The notes: generated by a model not told the origin, from the letters alone. Shown: positions 1-10,374, counted from the first letter of the stretch. The stretch is DNA of 63,925 nt from Bacilli bacterium (GCA_017463365.1 JAFTPH010000029.1:1-63925), one strand, 5' to 3'. Numbers and translations are program-made.

Positions 1-1
1 A

Positions 2-3000
2 TTAGCAGAAATTACTAAAGCAGCTAACGCTAACATGACTCCTGATCATGGTTACTATGTACACTATGAAAATACAAAGATTATGTTAGAAGGAATGATT
101 AATGGTGATACAAACGCTGTTAATATTGGTGATGGTGGAAATGCTAGAACATTATGGAGATTCTGGGTTGAAGGATTCATTAATGCTAAATTGCCTGTAG
201 CAGCAGATATCTATGCATTATGTATGGTTGATTACTCTGTAAGTGAAAATTTAACTAGAGGATTAGCCGCATTAAATGGAGTTCCAACTAAAGTTTATAC
301 TGGTACTACAATTCCAGTTCCAACTAAAGAAGGTTATACATTTGAAGGTTGGTATTTAGGTGAAGAAAAAACTGAAACAATTATTGCTGAAGGTAAATAT
401 GTAGCTAAATGGGAACAAGAAGTTCATGTACATACTGAAGAAGTATTACCTGCACAAGAAGCTAAATGTGAACAACAAGGATTAACTGAAGGTAAGAAAT
501 GTTCTACATGTGGAGAAATCTTAGTAGCACAAGTGGAAGTTCCTGCTACTGGACATAACTATGAAAATGGTAAATGTACAGTTTGTGAAGCTGATGATCC
601 TAACTATGAAGTTCCAGATCAACCTGATACTCCAGTTGTTCCAAGCGGAACATTAGTTGTTGATCCTGCTGATCCTAATGCTTACGCAACAATCGCTTTA
701 GCATTAGAAGCTGCAAAAGATGGTGATACAATTTTAGTTAAAGCTGGTGAATATGAAGGTATTGAAATTACTAAATCAATTACATTATTAGGAGCTAACG
801 CTGGTGTTAACCCTGTAACAGAAGCTAGAACAACTGAAACAGTTTTCACAAGCGATTTAATTATCTCTGCTGATAATGTTACAATTGATGGTATCCAAAC
901 AACTGGAAAAGCTCGCGTTATGGGTGGAGCAAATGGATGTGCGAACGCTGTAATTAAGAACGTATGGTCAAAAGGATCTACAATTAATTCAGGTGTAAGT
1001 ACTACAGCTCCATTCTACTTCTCAAGTACAACTGCTGATGTTGAATATAAGAACATCGCATTAGTACAAGTTAAGATGAGTGATCGTGCTGATGGAAGAC
1101 CAATGGCTGCTTACTTTGACCAAGTTAATGGATTAACTATTAAAGATTCAAGCTTCGTAGCTGTACGTAATAGTTATAACGATGCTATTAAATTTGGTAA
1201 TGAAGCAAGTTGTGCATATGGTATTAAAGGTAACGTTGAAATCACTGGTACTCGTTTCGAAGGATTTGCACAATATGTATTATGGTTCTTAGATTACCAA
1301 GAAGGTAGTTATGTATTTGAAAATAACACATTCGTTGACTGTGGTCAAACTGCAGGTTCACACTGTGCATTAAGAATGGCAAGCTATTCTGGTGCTGAAG
1401 ATGGTATTTCAAATATTGCATTCAACCACAATACAGTTGATAACTCTTACATGCTTGTTAGAATTGATGTAAATTCAAGCAGAACTGCTACAACTCAAGA
1501 AGTAAAAGTTAACTACAATAAATTATTAAACTGTGCTGCAACATATTATGTTAAGAATAGTAATGGTTATAATATCGATGCAACTAACAACTACTATGAT
1601 GTAGCCCCTACTGCAGATAAATTCTTAAATGCAACTTGGGAACCATACTATGCGAACGAAACTGACGTTCCTGCATACGTTCAAAACCAAGAATATAAAA
1701 TCACTTATGAATTAAACGGTGGTTCTTGGACATTAGTTGAAGAAACTGCAACTGTTTCTGGTGAAGCTAAACACACTGTTCAAACTAACTGTGCTTCTGG
1801 ATATTTATCTAACTATGCAACATCTGTATTCTTATTCAGTTCATACCCTGCTAATACTGGTTGGGCAGAACGTTGGGAATTATCACCTGTGGCTGGAAAT
1901 GTTTATAAAGTTGAAAAATATCGTAAAGCTGGTTCTAGTTGGCCAAGTTCACAATGGGTTGATGGACGTTTAGTAATGGTTGTTCATAGTGATTCATCAT
2001 TATATTCAACAACTGCTGATATCAGAACATCTAATGTTGATGGATTATATGTAGTTATTGATGGTGATATCGCAAGTGGAAATACAACTGTTAAGTTCTA
2101 TGATCCAAGTAATGTCACAATTAATACAAATACAACAACAATTGAACATGCAGAAAAATATACATCTAATGATTTACCACTTACTCTTGCTACTCCAGTA
2201 TTAGCTGGTAAAGAATTCTATGGTTGGTATTTAGAAGCTGATTTTGCTGGTGAAAAGGTTTCTTCATTACCAATGGGAACAAGAGGAGATGTAACTTTAT
2301 ATGCAAGATTCGTTGAACCTGGTTGGGTTGAACCAACATATGGAACTCTTGCGTTCGAATTAAAAGGTGGTTCTTGTGCAACTGAACTTCCTACTCAATA
2401 TCAATTTGGTGTAGAATTAGAACTTCCTACATTAACAAGACAAGATTATGATTTCTTAGGATGGACATTAGCTGAAGGTTCAACTGAATACTTAACTAAA
2501 TTACCTAAGACTTTAAAAGATGAAAACGTGGTTCTTTATGCTCAATGGGAATTAGATGCATTATACGTTGGTGAAGGTAAAGACTATGCAACTATTGCTG
2601 CTGCAGTAGAAGCTGCAGAAGCTGGATCAATCATCGTTGTTGATGCTAAATCATATGACGAAGATGTAACAATCGAAAAAGATGGTATCGTATTAGTTGG
2701 TACAACTGAAGGCGAAGCTATCACAACTTTAAAATCTGTAACAATCAATGCTAAGAACGTAGTTCTTGAAGGATTAAAATTAACAGCAACAACTGGTGTT
2801 ACAATTAAAGGTGGAGAAAACATCACAATTACTGAATGTAAATTAGGTGGAACTCCAACTGCTAATAGCCAATCTGTAGTTTTAATCACTGGTGAAATTA
2901 AAGGATTCAAAGTATTTGATTCTGAGTTTGTATCTTCTAACCCTAATAATAATTCACATTATCGTGCAATTTTAGGTGAAGCAAAAGTAACTGACGCATT

Positions 3001-6000
3001 AATTACTGGTAACTTATTCAGACAAGATAGTTCAACATCAACTTATATTGATGGTGTTAAATTAACTAAGATTGCTGGTATCATCACAATCGAAGAAAAC
3101 GAATTTGATTGGCCTGGTGATAACTGGACAGTTTACTTAGGAACATCTCTTGTTGCATATGATACAATTATTAACTTTAATAGAAACGTATTCAAAGGTA
3201 CAGTAGCTCAAAGTGGTGCATCTGTAATTAATTTAGATCCAACAACTACTGTTAACTATATTGGAAACGTATTCGAAAATGTTAAAGGTAACGTTCTTCA
3301 AGCTCGTGGAGAAAAAGGATCAAGTGATACTTCAACAATAACTGCTGTTAATATTAAGAACAATGCATTTGTTGGTACATCATCAAAAGTATCATTAGCT
3401 TTAGCAACTGATAAATTAGTTGTTGATGGAAACTATTTCTTCCAAGATCCTGTTTGGTCAGGTAAAGCTACTGGAACAAATGCTAACCCAGCGGCTAGTA
3501 AAGAGGCTGCTTTAGCAGGTATTACAACTCACAATGTAACTTTCGTTACTAATGGTGGCGTTATTCGTGGTGAAGCTCCTACAACATTTATTGAAGGTGC
3601 AACAACAGACCCTAACATTATCGTTCCAAGACTCGACGGAATGAGACTTGCTGGATGGTATGACAATGCTGAATTTACTGGTGAAGCAGTTAAAACTTTA
3701 GGAGCTCAAACTGCAGACGTAACTTTATATGCTAAATATGAAGCAATCCCTGTTTATAATGTAACTTATGTATTAAATGGTGGAACAGCTCAAGGATTAG
3801 TTGATAAAGCATACGAAGGAACTAAAATTGAACTTCCTACTCCTGAACAACTTGGTGCAACATTCTTAGGTTGGTCATTAACTGAAGGCGGAACAGACTA
3901 TATTAATTCATTTGAATTAACTGAAGATACAACAGTTTATGCAAACTGGACAACTTCTGCAAGATACGATGTAACATTCGTATTAAACGGAGGAAGTATC
4001 GATTATGAAAGCCGTGAAGCATTAGTTAACGCATTCGTTAAAGATTATAGTGCTGCATTAGGTAAAGGTTATACAACTGGTGCTGATATCCCTACAGGAT
4101 CATTCACTGATATTGATTATCATACATTCTATGAAAAAACTTTAGCTGATGGAACAACAGTTAGAGAAAAATGGTTATGGTTAGCTGAATACTTATATGA
4201 ATTATCAGTAAGAGATTTAGCATCTAATAACTGTAACGTTCTAGGATTAAGAGCATTAATTAATGGTACTACATATAGTGGAGATGCTATCTATGGTATT
4301 TCTTATGCATTCCGTTCATTCTTAATCGGAACAACAATCAGACCTGGTACATCTTATACATCTGTTGACCACTCTGTATTTGATAATGCAAATGGATTCT
4401 GGGATAAATTAAGTAAATCTGAAGAAGCAAAAGGTGTTCGTACTTGGTATGCTGATTTAGAATTACCAAAAGCTTATTCTGGTGCTTATAACTTCTTAGG
4501 TTGGTATACTAACCCTGAATTTACTGGTGAAGCTGTAACTACTATTAATGCAGATACAACTTTATATGCTAAATTCGCTGAAGGTAAACCTGTTGAATCT
4601 ATTTCAATTACTAACAAAGTAACAGAAATTAAGAGATTTGAAACATTACAATTAACATGGGCTCTTAACCCAACTGATGCAACTATCCAAACTGTTAAAT
4701 TTGAATCTTCAAATCCTGAAGTTGCTACTGTAGATGATAAAGGATTTGTTACTGCCTTAACTAATGGTACTGTAACTATTAAGATTATCTCTCAAGCAGC
4801 AGGAAATAAAGCTGATGAATTTACAATGGAAGTATACTCTCCTGATCATTTTGTATCTTCTTATGAAGGTGAATCATATATCGCTATTAATGGTACAACT
4901 CAATTATTAGCTCAATATGTTAAACGCGATGGATCAAGTGAAAAACTTGTTTGGTCAAGCGTAACTCCTGAATTAGCAACAGTTGACTCTACTGGTTTAG
5001 TAACTGGTGTTGCTGAAGGTTTAGCTAAGATTCGTGTTGCTTTAGAAAGTAATAGTGAAATTTATCAAGATATTTATGTAACAGTATTAAAAGCTGAATT
5101 AGTAGATGTTATGAAATTTATCGTTGCTGAACATGAAAGTAATGTATTCGTTGAATATGATTTAGGTATTGGTGCTGGTACTCCTGCATACTATGCTGAC
5201 ATTTATGGAAGCGTAAGCCAAATCTTCTATAATCATGAATTCAAATATGATGACAGATATTTAGCTGCTGGTGATGCATCTAATGACTACTACGCAAATA
5301 CTAACGTAACTGAAGGATTAGAATTCATTACATTCCACTATACTGCTGGATTTGACGCTACAGCTGATACAGATAACCATGCATCTTATTTCTCAAGTGG
5401 TAATGCAGACGTGTCTATCCACTATGTAACTGGTAATAAAGGTAATGCTAATGGTGAGGCTGAAATCTATAAGACATTATCTCATGATCATGGTGCTTGG
5501 CACGCTGGTGACTCTAACTCTAGATACTATTCTAATAGTACTAAGACAAACGCAGCAGGTGAATTAATCTTCACTTGGATGCCTACTGGTGTTGCTTATG
5601 ATGGTGTTGATTTATTAGATGTTGAATGGAGTGCTTCTAATGACTTCTACTTCGAAATCAATGGTAAGAAAACTTCAATTAAACTTCCTAAGACTTATGA
5701 TTATAAATCAAGAGGAACTGCTCACATCTACAATGCTGATGGAACTATTTCATCAACAGATACATTCAATGCTGGATTCGGATATGCTAAGATTGATAAT
5801 AGACCAGTTGAAGAATACTTCAACAACCAAGGATTCCCTGTAAAAGTTGTTAATGGTGAATACTACATGGGACCAACTTGGTGGAGCTATGGTCAAAACG
5901 TTGCTGGTATGATCTGTGGTTCAGGTGGTAACCGTAACTCAATTGGTATCGAAACATGCTGTAACTATGGTTCAGACTTATGGTATACATGGCAAGTAAC

Positions 6001-6361
6001 TGCTCAATTAATCGCTAACTTATTAAAAGACAATAACTTAGGATTAGAAAGAGTTCAAGGACATCACTTCTTTGATGGTAAAGATTGTCCTCAACCATTA
6101 TTAGAAAATGATTTAGAAATCTGGGATGAAATCATCGAAGTAATTCGTGCAGAAAAAGATATTTTAGATAAATATTCTGATTATGAAATTTCATTCAAAT
6201 CTAATAATGAAGATATTATTAGTGAAAACGGACGTGTAATCGCAGCTCCTGATTTCGGAACAAGCGTAACTTACACTGTAACTGTTTCTAAAGATGGTCA
6301 AGTAGTTGATACTATCACTTTAGCAACAATGGTACCTGGAGCATACGAAAAAGCTCAATAA
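2..6361 (+). CDS. Giant secreted multidomain protein with C-terminal N-acetylmuramoyl-L-alanine amidase domain (5' end outside window)
   Basis: The frame is open to the left edge, so the true start and any signal peptide lie outside the window. Residues are counted from the Met at 35. In order: an InlB/Listeria-Bacteroides repeat (about 90-130, GYTFEGWY), a Cys-pair region (CSTCG, CTVC; 145-190), a pectate-lyase-like parallel beta-helix (about 210-545), two or more InlB repeats (560-850), a second beta-helix starting with a similar YATIA motif (850-1165), further InlB repeats (1170-1515; FLGW, GWY, YAKF endings) and two Big_2-type domains (1520-1690). An Amidase_2/PGRP-like domain (about 1720-2050) follows, with zinc-ligand candidates H1768 (FHYTAG) and H2011/C2018 (HHFFDGKDCP), then a short Ig-like tail. 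It would cleave the MurNAc-L-Ala bond of peptidoglycan, while the beta-helices and InlB repeats suggest glycan or surface binding. No LPXTG or membrane anchor is seen at the C-terminus. Domain calls are by eye. Confidence 0.85.
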   Translation, partial: LAEITKAANANMTPDHGYYVHYENTKIMLEGMINGDTNAVNIGDGGNARTLWRFWVEGFINAKLPVAADIYALCMVDYSVSENLTRGLAALNGVPTKVYTGTTIPVPTKEGYTFEGWYLGEEKTETIIAEGKYVAKWEQEVHVHTEEVLPAQEAKCEQQGLTEGKKCSTCGEILVAQVEVPATGHNYENGKCTVCEADDPNYEVPDQPDTPVVPSGTLVVDPADPNAYATIALALEAAKDGDTILVKAGEYEGIEITKSITLLGANAGVNPVTEARTTETVFTSDLIISADNVTIDGIQTTGKARVMGGANGCANAVIKNVWSKGSTINSGVSTTAPFYFSSTTADVEYKNIALVQVKMSDRADGRPMAAYFDQVNGLTIKDSSFVAVRNSYNDAIKFGNEASCAYGIKGNVEITGTRFEGFAQYVLWFLDYQEGSYVFENNTFVDCGQTAGSHCALRMASYSGAEDGISNIAFNHNTVDNSYMLVRIDVNSSRTATTQEVKVNYNKLLNCAATYYVKNSNGYNIDATNNYYDVAPTADKFLNATWEPYYANETDVPAYVQNQEYKITYELNGGSWTLVEETATVSGEAKHTVQTNCASGYLSNYATSVFLFSSYPANTGWAERWELSPVAGNVYKVEKYRKAGSSWPSSQWVDGRLVMVVHSDSSLYSTTADIRTSNVDGLYVVIDGDIASGNTTVKFYDPSNVTINTNTTTIEHAEKYTSNDLPLTLATPVLAGKEFYGWYLEADFAGEKVSSLPMGTRGDVTLYARFVEPGWVEPTYGTLAFELKGGSCATELPTQYQFGVELELPTLTRQDYDFLGWTLAEGSTEYLTKLPKTLKDENVVLYAQWELDALYVGEGKDYATIAAAVEAAEAGSIIVVDAKSYDEDVTIEKDGIVLVGTTEGEAITTLKSVTINAKNVVLEGLKLTATTGVTIKGGENITITECKLGGTPTANSQSVVLITGEIKGFKVFDSEFVSSNPNNNSHYRAILGEAKVTDALITGNLFRQDSSTSTYIDGVKLTKIAGIITIEENEFDWPGDNWTVYLGTSLVAYDTIINFNRNVFKGTVAQSGASVINLDPTTTVNYIGNVFENVKGNVLQARGEKGSSDTSTITAVNIKNNAFVGTSSKVSLALATDKLVVDGNYFFQDPVWSGKATGTNANPAASKEAALAGITTHNVTFVTNGGVIRGEAPTTFIEGATTDPNIIVPRLDGMRLAGWYDNAEFTGEAVKTLGAQTADVTLYAKYEAIPVYNVTYVLNGGTAQGLVDKAYEGTKIELPTPEQLGATFLGWSLTEGGTDYINSFELTEDTTVYANWTTSARYDVTFVLNGGSIDYESREALVNAFVKDYSAALGKGYTTGADIPTGSFTDIDYHTFYEKTLADGTTVREKWLWLAEYLYELSVRDLASNNCNVLGLRALINGTTYSGDAIYGISYAFRSFLIGTTIRPGTSYTSVDHSVFDNANGFWDKLSKSEEAKGVRTWYADLELPKAYSGAYNFLGWYTNPEFTGEAVTTINADTTLYAKFAEGKPVESISITNKVTEIKRFETLQLTWALNPTDATIQTVKFESSNPEVATVDDKGFVTALTNGTVTIKIISQAAGNKADEFTMEVYSPDHFVSSYEGESYIAINGTTQLLAQYVKRDGSSEKLVWSSVTPELATVDSTGLVTGVAEGLAKIRVALESNSEIYQDIYVTVLKAELVDVMKFIVAEHESNVFVEYDLGIGAGTPAYYADIYGSVSQIFYNHEFKYDDRYLAAGDASNDYYANTNVTEGLEFITFHYTAGFDATADTDNHASYFSSGNADVSIHYVTGNKGNANGEAEIYKTLSHDHGAWHAGDSNSRYYSNSTKTNAAGELIFTWMPTGVAYDGVDLLDVEWSASNDFYFEINGKKTSIKLPKTYDYKSRGTAHIYNADGTISSTDTFNAGFGYAKIDNRPVEEYFNNQGFPVKVVNGEYYMGPTWWSYGQNVAGMICGSGGNRNSIGIETCCNYGSDLWYTWQVTAQLIANLLKDNNLGLERVQGHHFFDGKDCPQPLLENDLEIWDEIIEVIRAEKDILDKYSDYEISFKSNNEDIISENGRVIAAPDFGTSVTYTVTVSKDGQVVDTITLATMVPGAYEKAQ

Positions 6362-6372
6362 TAAATAAAATT

Positions 6373-6404
6373 AGAGTAATCTAGATTTTCTAGATTACTC
6401 TTTT
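6373..6404 (+). terminator. Rho-independent terminator after the amidase gene
   Basis: A perfect 13-bp stem (6373-6385 with 6389-6401), 3-nt loop, then a short T run. It lies 12 bases after the stop codon. Confidence 0.85.
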
Positions 6405-6493
6405 CTTATATATAATAGGAAGTAAATTATTTTATAAATAATTAAAAAGCACAAATAATAATAAATAGACATATATTAGAATAGGTGATTATC

Positions 6494-7753
6494 TTGAAAT
6501 ATTATTTAATTGGAATAAAGGGTTCAGGGATGGCAAGTCTTGCTTGTATGCTTTATGATTTAGGTCATGAAGTTAAGGGTAGTGATGTTAAAGAGGACTT
6601 TGGTTTTGAAGAAGGTTTATTTAAAAGAAAGATTGAAATATTAGAATTTAATGAAGAAAATATTAGTGGTGATTATGAATATATAATAGGAAACGCTTAT
6701 GGTGAAAAAAACGTTGAGGTAAAAAAAGTTAAAGAATTAGATTTTAAATATAGTTATTATCATAAGTTTATTAGTAAACTTAAAGGGATACATATTGGAA
6801 TAGCTGGAACTCATGGTAAAACAACAACTACAAAGATGATAGTTGATATGTTAAAGGGAGAAAAAATTGCCTATATAATTGGTGATGGAACAGGTGGTGC
6901 CGTTAAAGATTATAAGTATTTAATATATGAAGCATGTGAATACAAAGATCATTTCTTGAGTTATAGACCTGATATCTTAGTTTTAGGTAAAGTTGAATTT
7001 GATCATCCAGATTATTTTAGTAGTATTGATGATGTATTTTCTTCGTTTAATAAACTGATATCTAATTCAAAAAATGTCATTACTAAAGATAGTAATTGTG
7101 TGAAAAAAAGAAGTAACTTTATAACTTTTGGTAATACTTCGAAAGACTATAAAGTGCGAATTTTAAAAGAAGGTATTGAAGGTTTTGAAATTGAAATTAA
7201 CGATGAAAAAATAACTTTACCATTTTATGGATATCATATGGTAGATAACTTTGTTTCTGCCTACATTACCCTAAAAAGACTAGGTTATTCTAATAATTTT
7301 ATTAAAAGTAAAGTTAAAAATATAGTGCTACCCAAAAGAAGATTTGAAGAGGAAAGATTTGAAAAACAAATTATTGTGAAAGACTACGGACATCATCCAA
7401 CAGAGATTAAAGCTTTATATGATGCCCTTAAACAAAAATATCCCAAACGTGAACAAATTGTTTTATTCCAACCTCATACCTATTCTAGAACATTATCTTT
7501 AAATTCCGAGTTTGATAAAGCTCTTAGTTTATTCGACAAAGTATATGTGTTTCCAACGTTTACTTCATCTAGAGAAAATGTTGATTTAAGACTTGATGCT
7601 CAGGTGAAGAAAGTTTTTGAAAAATATCAAAATGTCGAAAAAGTTGAAGCTGTTGAGGTTGACAAGGGTCAAAGAATATATATATTTCTAGGAGCAGGAA
7701 CCATCCATAAAGATGTTGAAAAATTAAAAATGAAAATAATGAAAATTAATTAA
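6494..7753 (+). CDS. murC: UDP-N-acetylmuramate--L-alanine ligase (MurC)
   Basis: Cytoplasmic ATP-dependent ligase that adds L-alanine to UDP-MurNAc, the first amino-acid step of the peptidoglycan stem peptide. Visible motifs are the N-terminal Rossmann-like YYLIGIKGSGM, the ATP loop GTHGKTTT (residues 105-112), PKRRFEE, DYGHHPTE and QPHTYSRT, all typical of MurC in this order. The chosen TTG start gives 419 residues. It sits 6 nt after AGGTG (6483-6487) and begins MKYYLIGIKGSG, matching where the family starts. The GTG at 6485 overlaps that ribosome-binding site. It is monocistronic by position, with a terminator upstream and the next gene's promoter downstream. The middle domain is compact but the key residues are present. 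Confidence 0.9.
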   Translation: MKYYLIGIKGSGMASLACMLYDLGHEVKGSDVKEDFGFEEGLFKRKIEILEFNEENISGDYEYIIGNAYGEKNVEVKKVKELDFKYSYYHKFISKLKGIHIGIAGTHGKTTTTKMIVDMLKGEKIAYIIGDGTGGAVKDYKYLIYEACEYKDHFLSYRPDILVLGKVEFDHPDYFSSIDDVFSSFNKLISNSKNVITKDSNCVKKRSNFITFGNTSKDYKVRILKEGIEGFEIEINDEKITLPFYGYHMVDNFVSAYITLKRLGYSNNFIKSKVKNIVLPKRRFEEERFEKQIIVKDYGHHPTEIKALYDALKQKYPKREQIVLFQPHTYSRTLSLNSEFDKALSLFDKVYVFPTFTSSRENVDLRLDAQVKKVFEKYQNVEKVEAVEVDKGQRIYIFLGAGTIHKDVEKLKMKIMKIN

Positions 7754-7762
7754 TGAAAATGA

Positions 7763-7791
7763 TTGAAAATATTTTCATAAAATGGTATAAT
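7763..7791 (+). promoter_or_regulatory. Promoter of the CcpA-like regulator
   Basis: TTGAAA (7763-7768), 17-bp spacer, TATAAT (7786-7791); the start codon is at 7834. Confidence 0.75.
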
Positions 7792-7833
7792 AAGAACGTT
7801 AAAAGAACATTTAACTGAAAGGATGGTAATGAG

Positions 7834-8841
7834 ATGAATCAAATTAAGATTTATGATGTTGCTGGCGCTGCTGGTGTTTCACTTGCGACTGTTTCTAGAG
7901 TTCTAAACCACCCTGAAAAAGTTCGCCCTGAGACTAGAGCAAAGATTGAAAAGATTATTAAAGAACTAGGTTATAAACCTAACCTTAATGCTAAAGGTCT
8001 TGCTAGTTCTAAATCAACTACGGTTGCGGTAGTAGTACCAGAACTTACTCGTAGTAGTGTTGCTGAAATGATTAATGGGATTGCCGATTGTGCAAGAAAA
8101 AGAGGTTATTTACTTCGTTTATTTGTAAATAACTTAAATCGTGAAGCTGCGACAATTGAAAGTGAACGTGAGTTATGGGGAGACGTAATGGCCTCAGGGG
8201 TCGATGGTGTTTTATATATCAATGATGAAATTACTGATGAACATTTAGAGATTTTAAGTGAAGTTAGTGTTGATGTTGTTTTAACAAATACTGTTTGTAA
8301 AGAACCAAGTTTTCCAAGTGTAGCTATAGATTATAAAAAAGCAGCTTATGATATTACAAAAGAAATGATTAATCGTGGAAATAAGAAAATTTGGATGATT
8401 ACGACTATTCGTAAATACATGGTTAATGATTTAAAAGTTGAAGGATATCAAGAAGCAATGAAAGAAGCTGGACTTGAACCGTATGTTCTACAAGTATCTG
8501 GAAAAACAGAATTAAATGTACCAGCGTATGAAGAAGCGTTAAAAGATGGACACCCTGATGTTGCGATTGTAGTTCGTGACTCTATGGCGGTTTCATTTAC
8601 TAATGTTGCAAGACTTGCTCATATTCATATTCCTGATGAAATGCAAGTAATTGGTTTCCAAAATACTAGATATGCCGAATTATCTAGACCTAAACTTACA
8701 TGTATTAATACTCCAATTTATGAAATAGGGGAAAAAGCCATGGATTTATTAACTAATTTAATGGAACAAACATTAGAAGAAGGAGAAGACCTACACGAAT
8801 TTATTCCTTACGAAGTTGTGTGGCGTGACTCTACAAAATAA
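7834..8841 (+). CDS. LacI-family transcriptional regulator, CcpA-like
   Basis: DNA-binding regulator of 335 residues. The N-terminal LacI helix-turn-helix reads IYDVAGAAGVSLATVSRVLN (about 6-25), followed by the hinge helix with PNLNAKGLASSKSTTVAVVVPE. A periplasmic-binding-like core follows. The segment IGFQNTRYAELSRPKL resembles the CcpA signature IGFDNTRLATMVRP, so a global carbon-catabolite role with HPr-Ser-P is plausible, but other LacI members cannot be excluded. It has its own promoter and a ribosome-binding site (GAAAGG) upstream of ATG. The operon context is monocistronic, with the tyrS T-box immediately downstream. Confidence 0.8.
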   Translation: MNQIKIYDVAGAAGVSLATVSRVLNHPEKVRPETRAKIEKIIKELGYKPNLNAKGLASSKSTTVAVVVPELTRSSVAEMINGIADCARKRGYLLRLFVNNLNREAATIESERELWGDVMASGVDGVLYINDEITDEHLEILSEVSVDVVLTNTVCKEPSFPSVAIDYKKAAYDITKEMINRGNKKIWMITTIRKYMVNDLKVEGYQEAMKEAGLEPYVLQVSGKTELNVPAYEEALKDGHPDVAIVVRDSMAVSFTNVARLAHIHIPDEMQVIGFQNTRYAELSRPKLTCINTPIYEIGEKAMDLLTNLMEQTLEEGEDLHEFIPYEVVWRDSTK

Positions 8842-8850
8842 TCGAAAACG

Positions 8851-8878
8851 TTGAAATAGAATTAAGTATAATTATAAT
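8851..8878 (+). promoter_or_regulatory. Promoter of the tyrS T-box transcript
   Basis: TTGAAA (8851-8856), 16-bp spacer, TATAAT (8873-8878). A loosely cre-like CGAAAACGTTGAAA (8843-8856) overlaps the -35 box. It deviates at several positions and is only noted. Confidence 0.65.
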
Positions 8879-8884
8879 GATATT

Positions 8885-9050
8885 TTAGAGACATAATGGT
8901 TGGTGAAAATTATGAGTTGTTATAATTAGAAATACACCTATGGAGTTTTAAATAAAAGAGGGCCTATATAGATATATAGGAACTAAGGTGGTACCGCGGA
9001 AATTTTTTCGTCCTTAGAAAAAGTCTTTTTTGACATTCTAAGGACTTTTA
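8885..9050 (+). ncRNA. T-box leader (tRNA-Tyr sensing riboswitch) of tyrS
   Basis: The T-box core AAGGTGGTACCGCGG is at 8985-8999. A UAC tyrosine codon in the context GAAATACACC (TAC at 8933-8935) lies in the presumed specifier loop of Stem I. An intrinsic terminator (GTCCTTAGA at 9010-9018 with TCTAAGGAC at 9037-9045, then TTTT) stands between the T-box and the tyrS start. Uncharged tRNA-Tyr would stabilise the antiterminator. The specifier matches the downstream enzyme. The 5' boundary is inferred from the promoter. Confidence 0.93.
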
Positions 9051-9098
9051 ATTTGGAAGAATGTCGTTAAAATAATAAAATAAAAGGAGAAAATATTT

Positions 9099-10322
9099 AT
9101 GACTTTATATGATGAGTTAGTTTATAGGGGATTAATTAACGATATTAGTAGTGATGAATTAAAAGAAAAATTAAATAAGGGAGGAATGACTTTCTATATT
9201 GGAACTGACCCAACTGGTGATAGTTTACATATTGGTCATTATTCATCATTCTTAATATCTAAAAGACTTGCTAAAGCAGGACATCATCCAATTCTTTTAG
9301 TTGGTGGTGCGACTGGATTAATTGGCGATCCCAAACCAAGTGCTGAGCGTCCAATGATTACAAAAGAACAAGTTGAACATAACTTTAATTGTTTAAAGAA
9401 ACAAGCAATTGAAATCTTCGGGTTTGAAGTTGTTAATAACTATGATTGGTGTAAAGATTTAAACTTCATTGATTTCTTAAGAGATTATGGTAAATTCTTT
9501 AATATCAACTATATGTTAGCCAAAGACATTATTAAGAGAAGACTTGATTCAGGTATTACTTTTACAGAATTTAGTTATATGATTATGCAAGCATTAGACT
9601 TCCATTACCTATTTGAAACAAGAAATTGTGAATTACAAGTTGCTGGTCAAGACCAATGGGGAAATATTACAGCTGGTATTGAATTAATTAGAAAAAAATC
9701 AGGTAAAGAAGCATATGGTTTCACAATGCCATTAATCACTAAAGCTGATGGAACTAAATTTGGTAAGAGTGAAGGTGGAGCTGTTTGGCTAGATAAGAAT
9801 AAAACATCAAGTTATCAAATGTATCAATTCTTAATTAACTCTGAAGATAGTAAAGTAATTGATTATTTAAAGAAATTAACTTTCTTAACTAAAGAAGAAA
9901 TTGAAGAATTAGAAGCATCACTTGCTGCAGAACCTCATTTAAGAAAACCTCATAAAGCATTAGCTAAAGCTGTTATTTCTGATTTACATGGTGAAGAAGA
10001 ATATAATAAGGCAGTAAAACTTGCTGAAGCATTATTTAGTGGTAAAGTTGGAGACTTAACAGTTGATGAAATTGAAATGGGATTTGAAGGAATTCCAACT
10101 CTTGAACTTACTGAAGATATGAATTTAATTGATGCGTTGGTTACAGTTAAAGCCGCATCAAGTAAACGTGAAGCTCGTGAATTTATTCAAAATGGGGCAG
10201 TGCTTGTAAATGGTACACAACAAAAATCACTAGAATTTGTAGTATCTAAAGAAAAAGCGATTGGTGGTAAATATACAATCATTCGTCGTGGTAAGAAAAA
10301 CTACTATTTATTAAAACATTAA
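9099..10322 (+). CDS. tyrS: Tyrosyl-tRNA synthetase
   Basis: Class I aminoacyl-tRNA synthetase charging tRNA-Tyr; 407 residues, normal for the bacterial enzyme. HIGH motif at 44-47, KMSKS-equivalent KFGKS at 220-224, tyrosine pocket around GTDPTGDSLHIGH, and a C-terminal S4-type RNA-binding domain (about 340-407; SSKREAREFIQNGAVLVNG). Strong ribosome-binding site AAAGGAG about 12 nt upstream of ATG. Expression is controlled by the upstream T-box and ends at its own terminator. Confidence 0.97.
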   Translation: MTLYDELVYRGLINDISSDELKEKLNKGGMTFYIGTDPTGDSLHIGHYSSFLISKRLAKAGHHPILLVGGATGLIGDPKPSAERPMITKEQVEHNFNCLKKQAIEIFGFEVVNNYDWCKDLNFIDFLRDYGKFFNINYMLAKDIIKRRLDSGITFTEFSYMIMQALDFHYLFETRNCELQVAGQDQWGNITAGIELIRKKSGKEAYGFTMPLITKADGTKFGKSEGGAVWLDKNKTSSYQMYQFLINSEDSKVIDYLKKLTFLTKEEIEELEASLAAEPHLRKPHKALAKAVISDLHGEEEYNKAVKLAEALFSGKVGDLTVDEIEMGFEGIPTLELTEDMNLIDALVTVKAASSKREAREFIQNGAVLVNGTQQKSLEFVVSKEKAIGGKYTIIRRGKKNYYLLKH

Positions 10323-10347
10323 GCTACTTTTATAAGTAGCTTTTTTT
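10322..10347 (+). terminator. tyrS terminator
   Basis: AGCTACTT / AAGTAGCT 8-bp stem with a TTAT loop, followed by seven T. The stem begins at the last base of the tyrS stop codon. Confidence 0.93.
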
Positions 10348-10374
10348 GATAAAATAGGTAAAATATAGTATAAT
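10346..10374 (+). promoter_or_regulatory. Promoter of the ArAE-HAD gene
   Basis: TTGATA (10346-10351), 17-bp spacer, TATAAT (10369-10374). The -35 box overlaps the T run of the tyrS terminator. Confidence 0.75.

Noticed and set aside
8843-8857. cre site overlapping the tyrS -35 box
   Set aside because: Only a partial match to the cre consensus (three or more deviations at conserved positions); it is not called as a feature.
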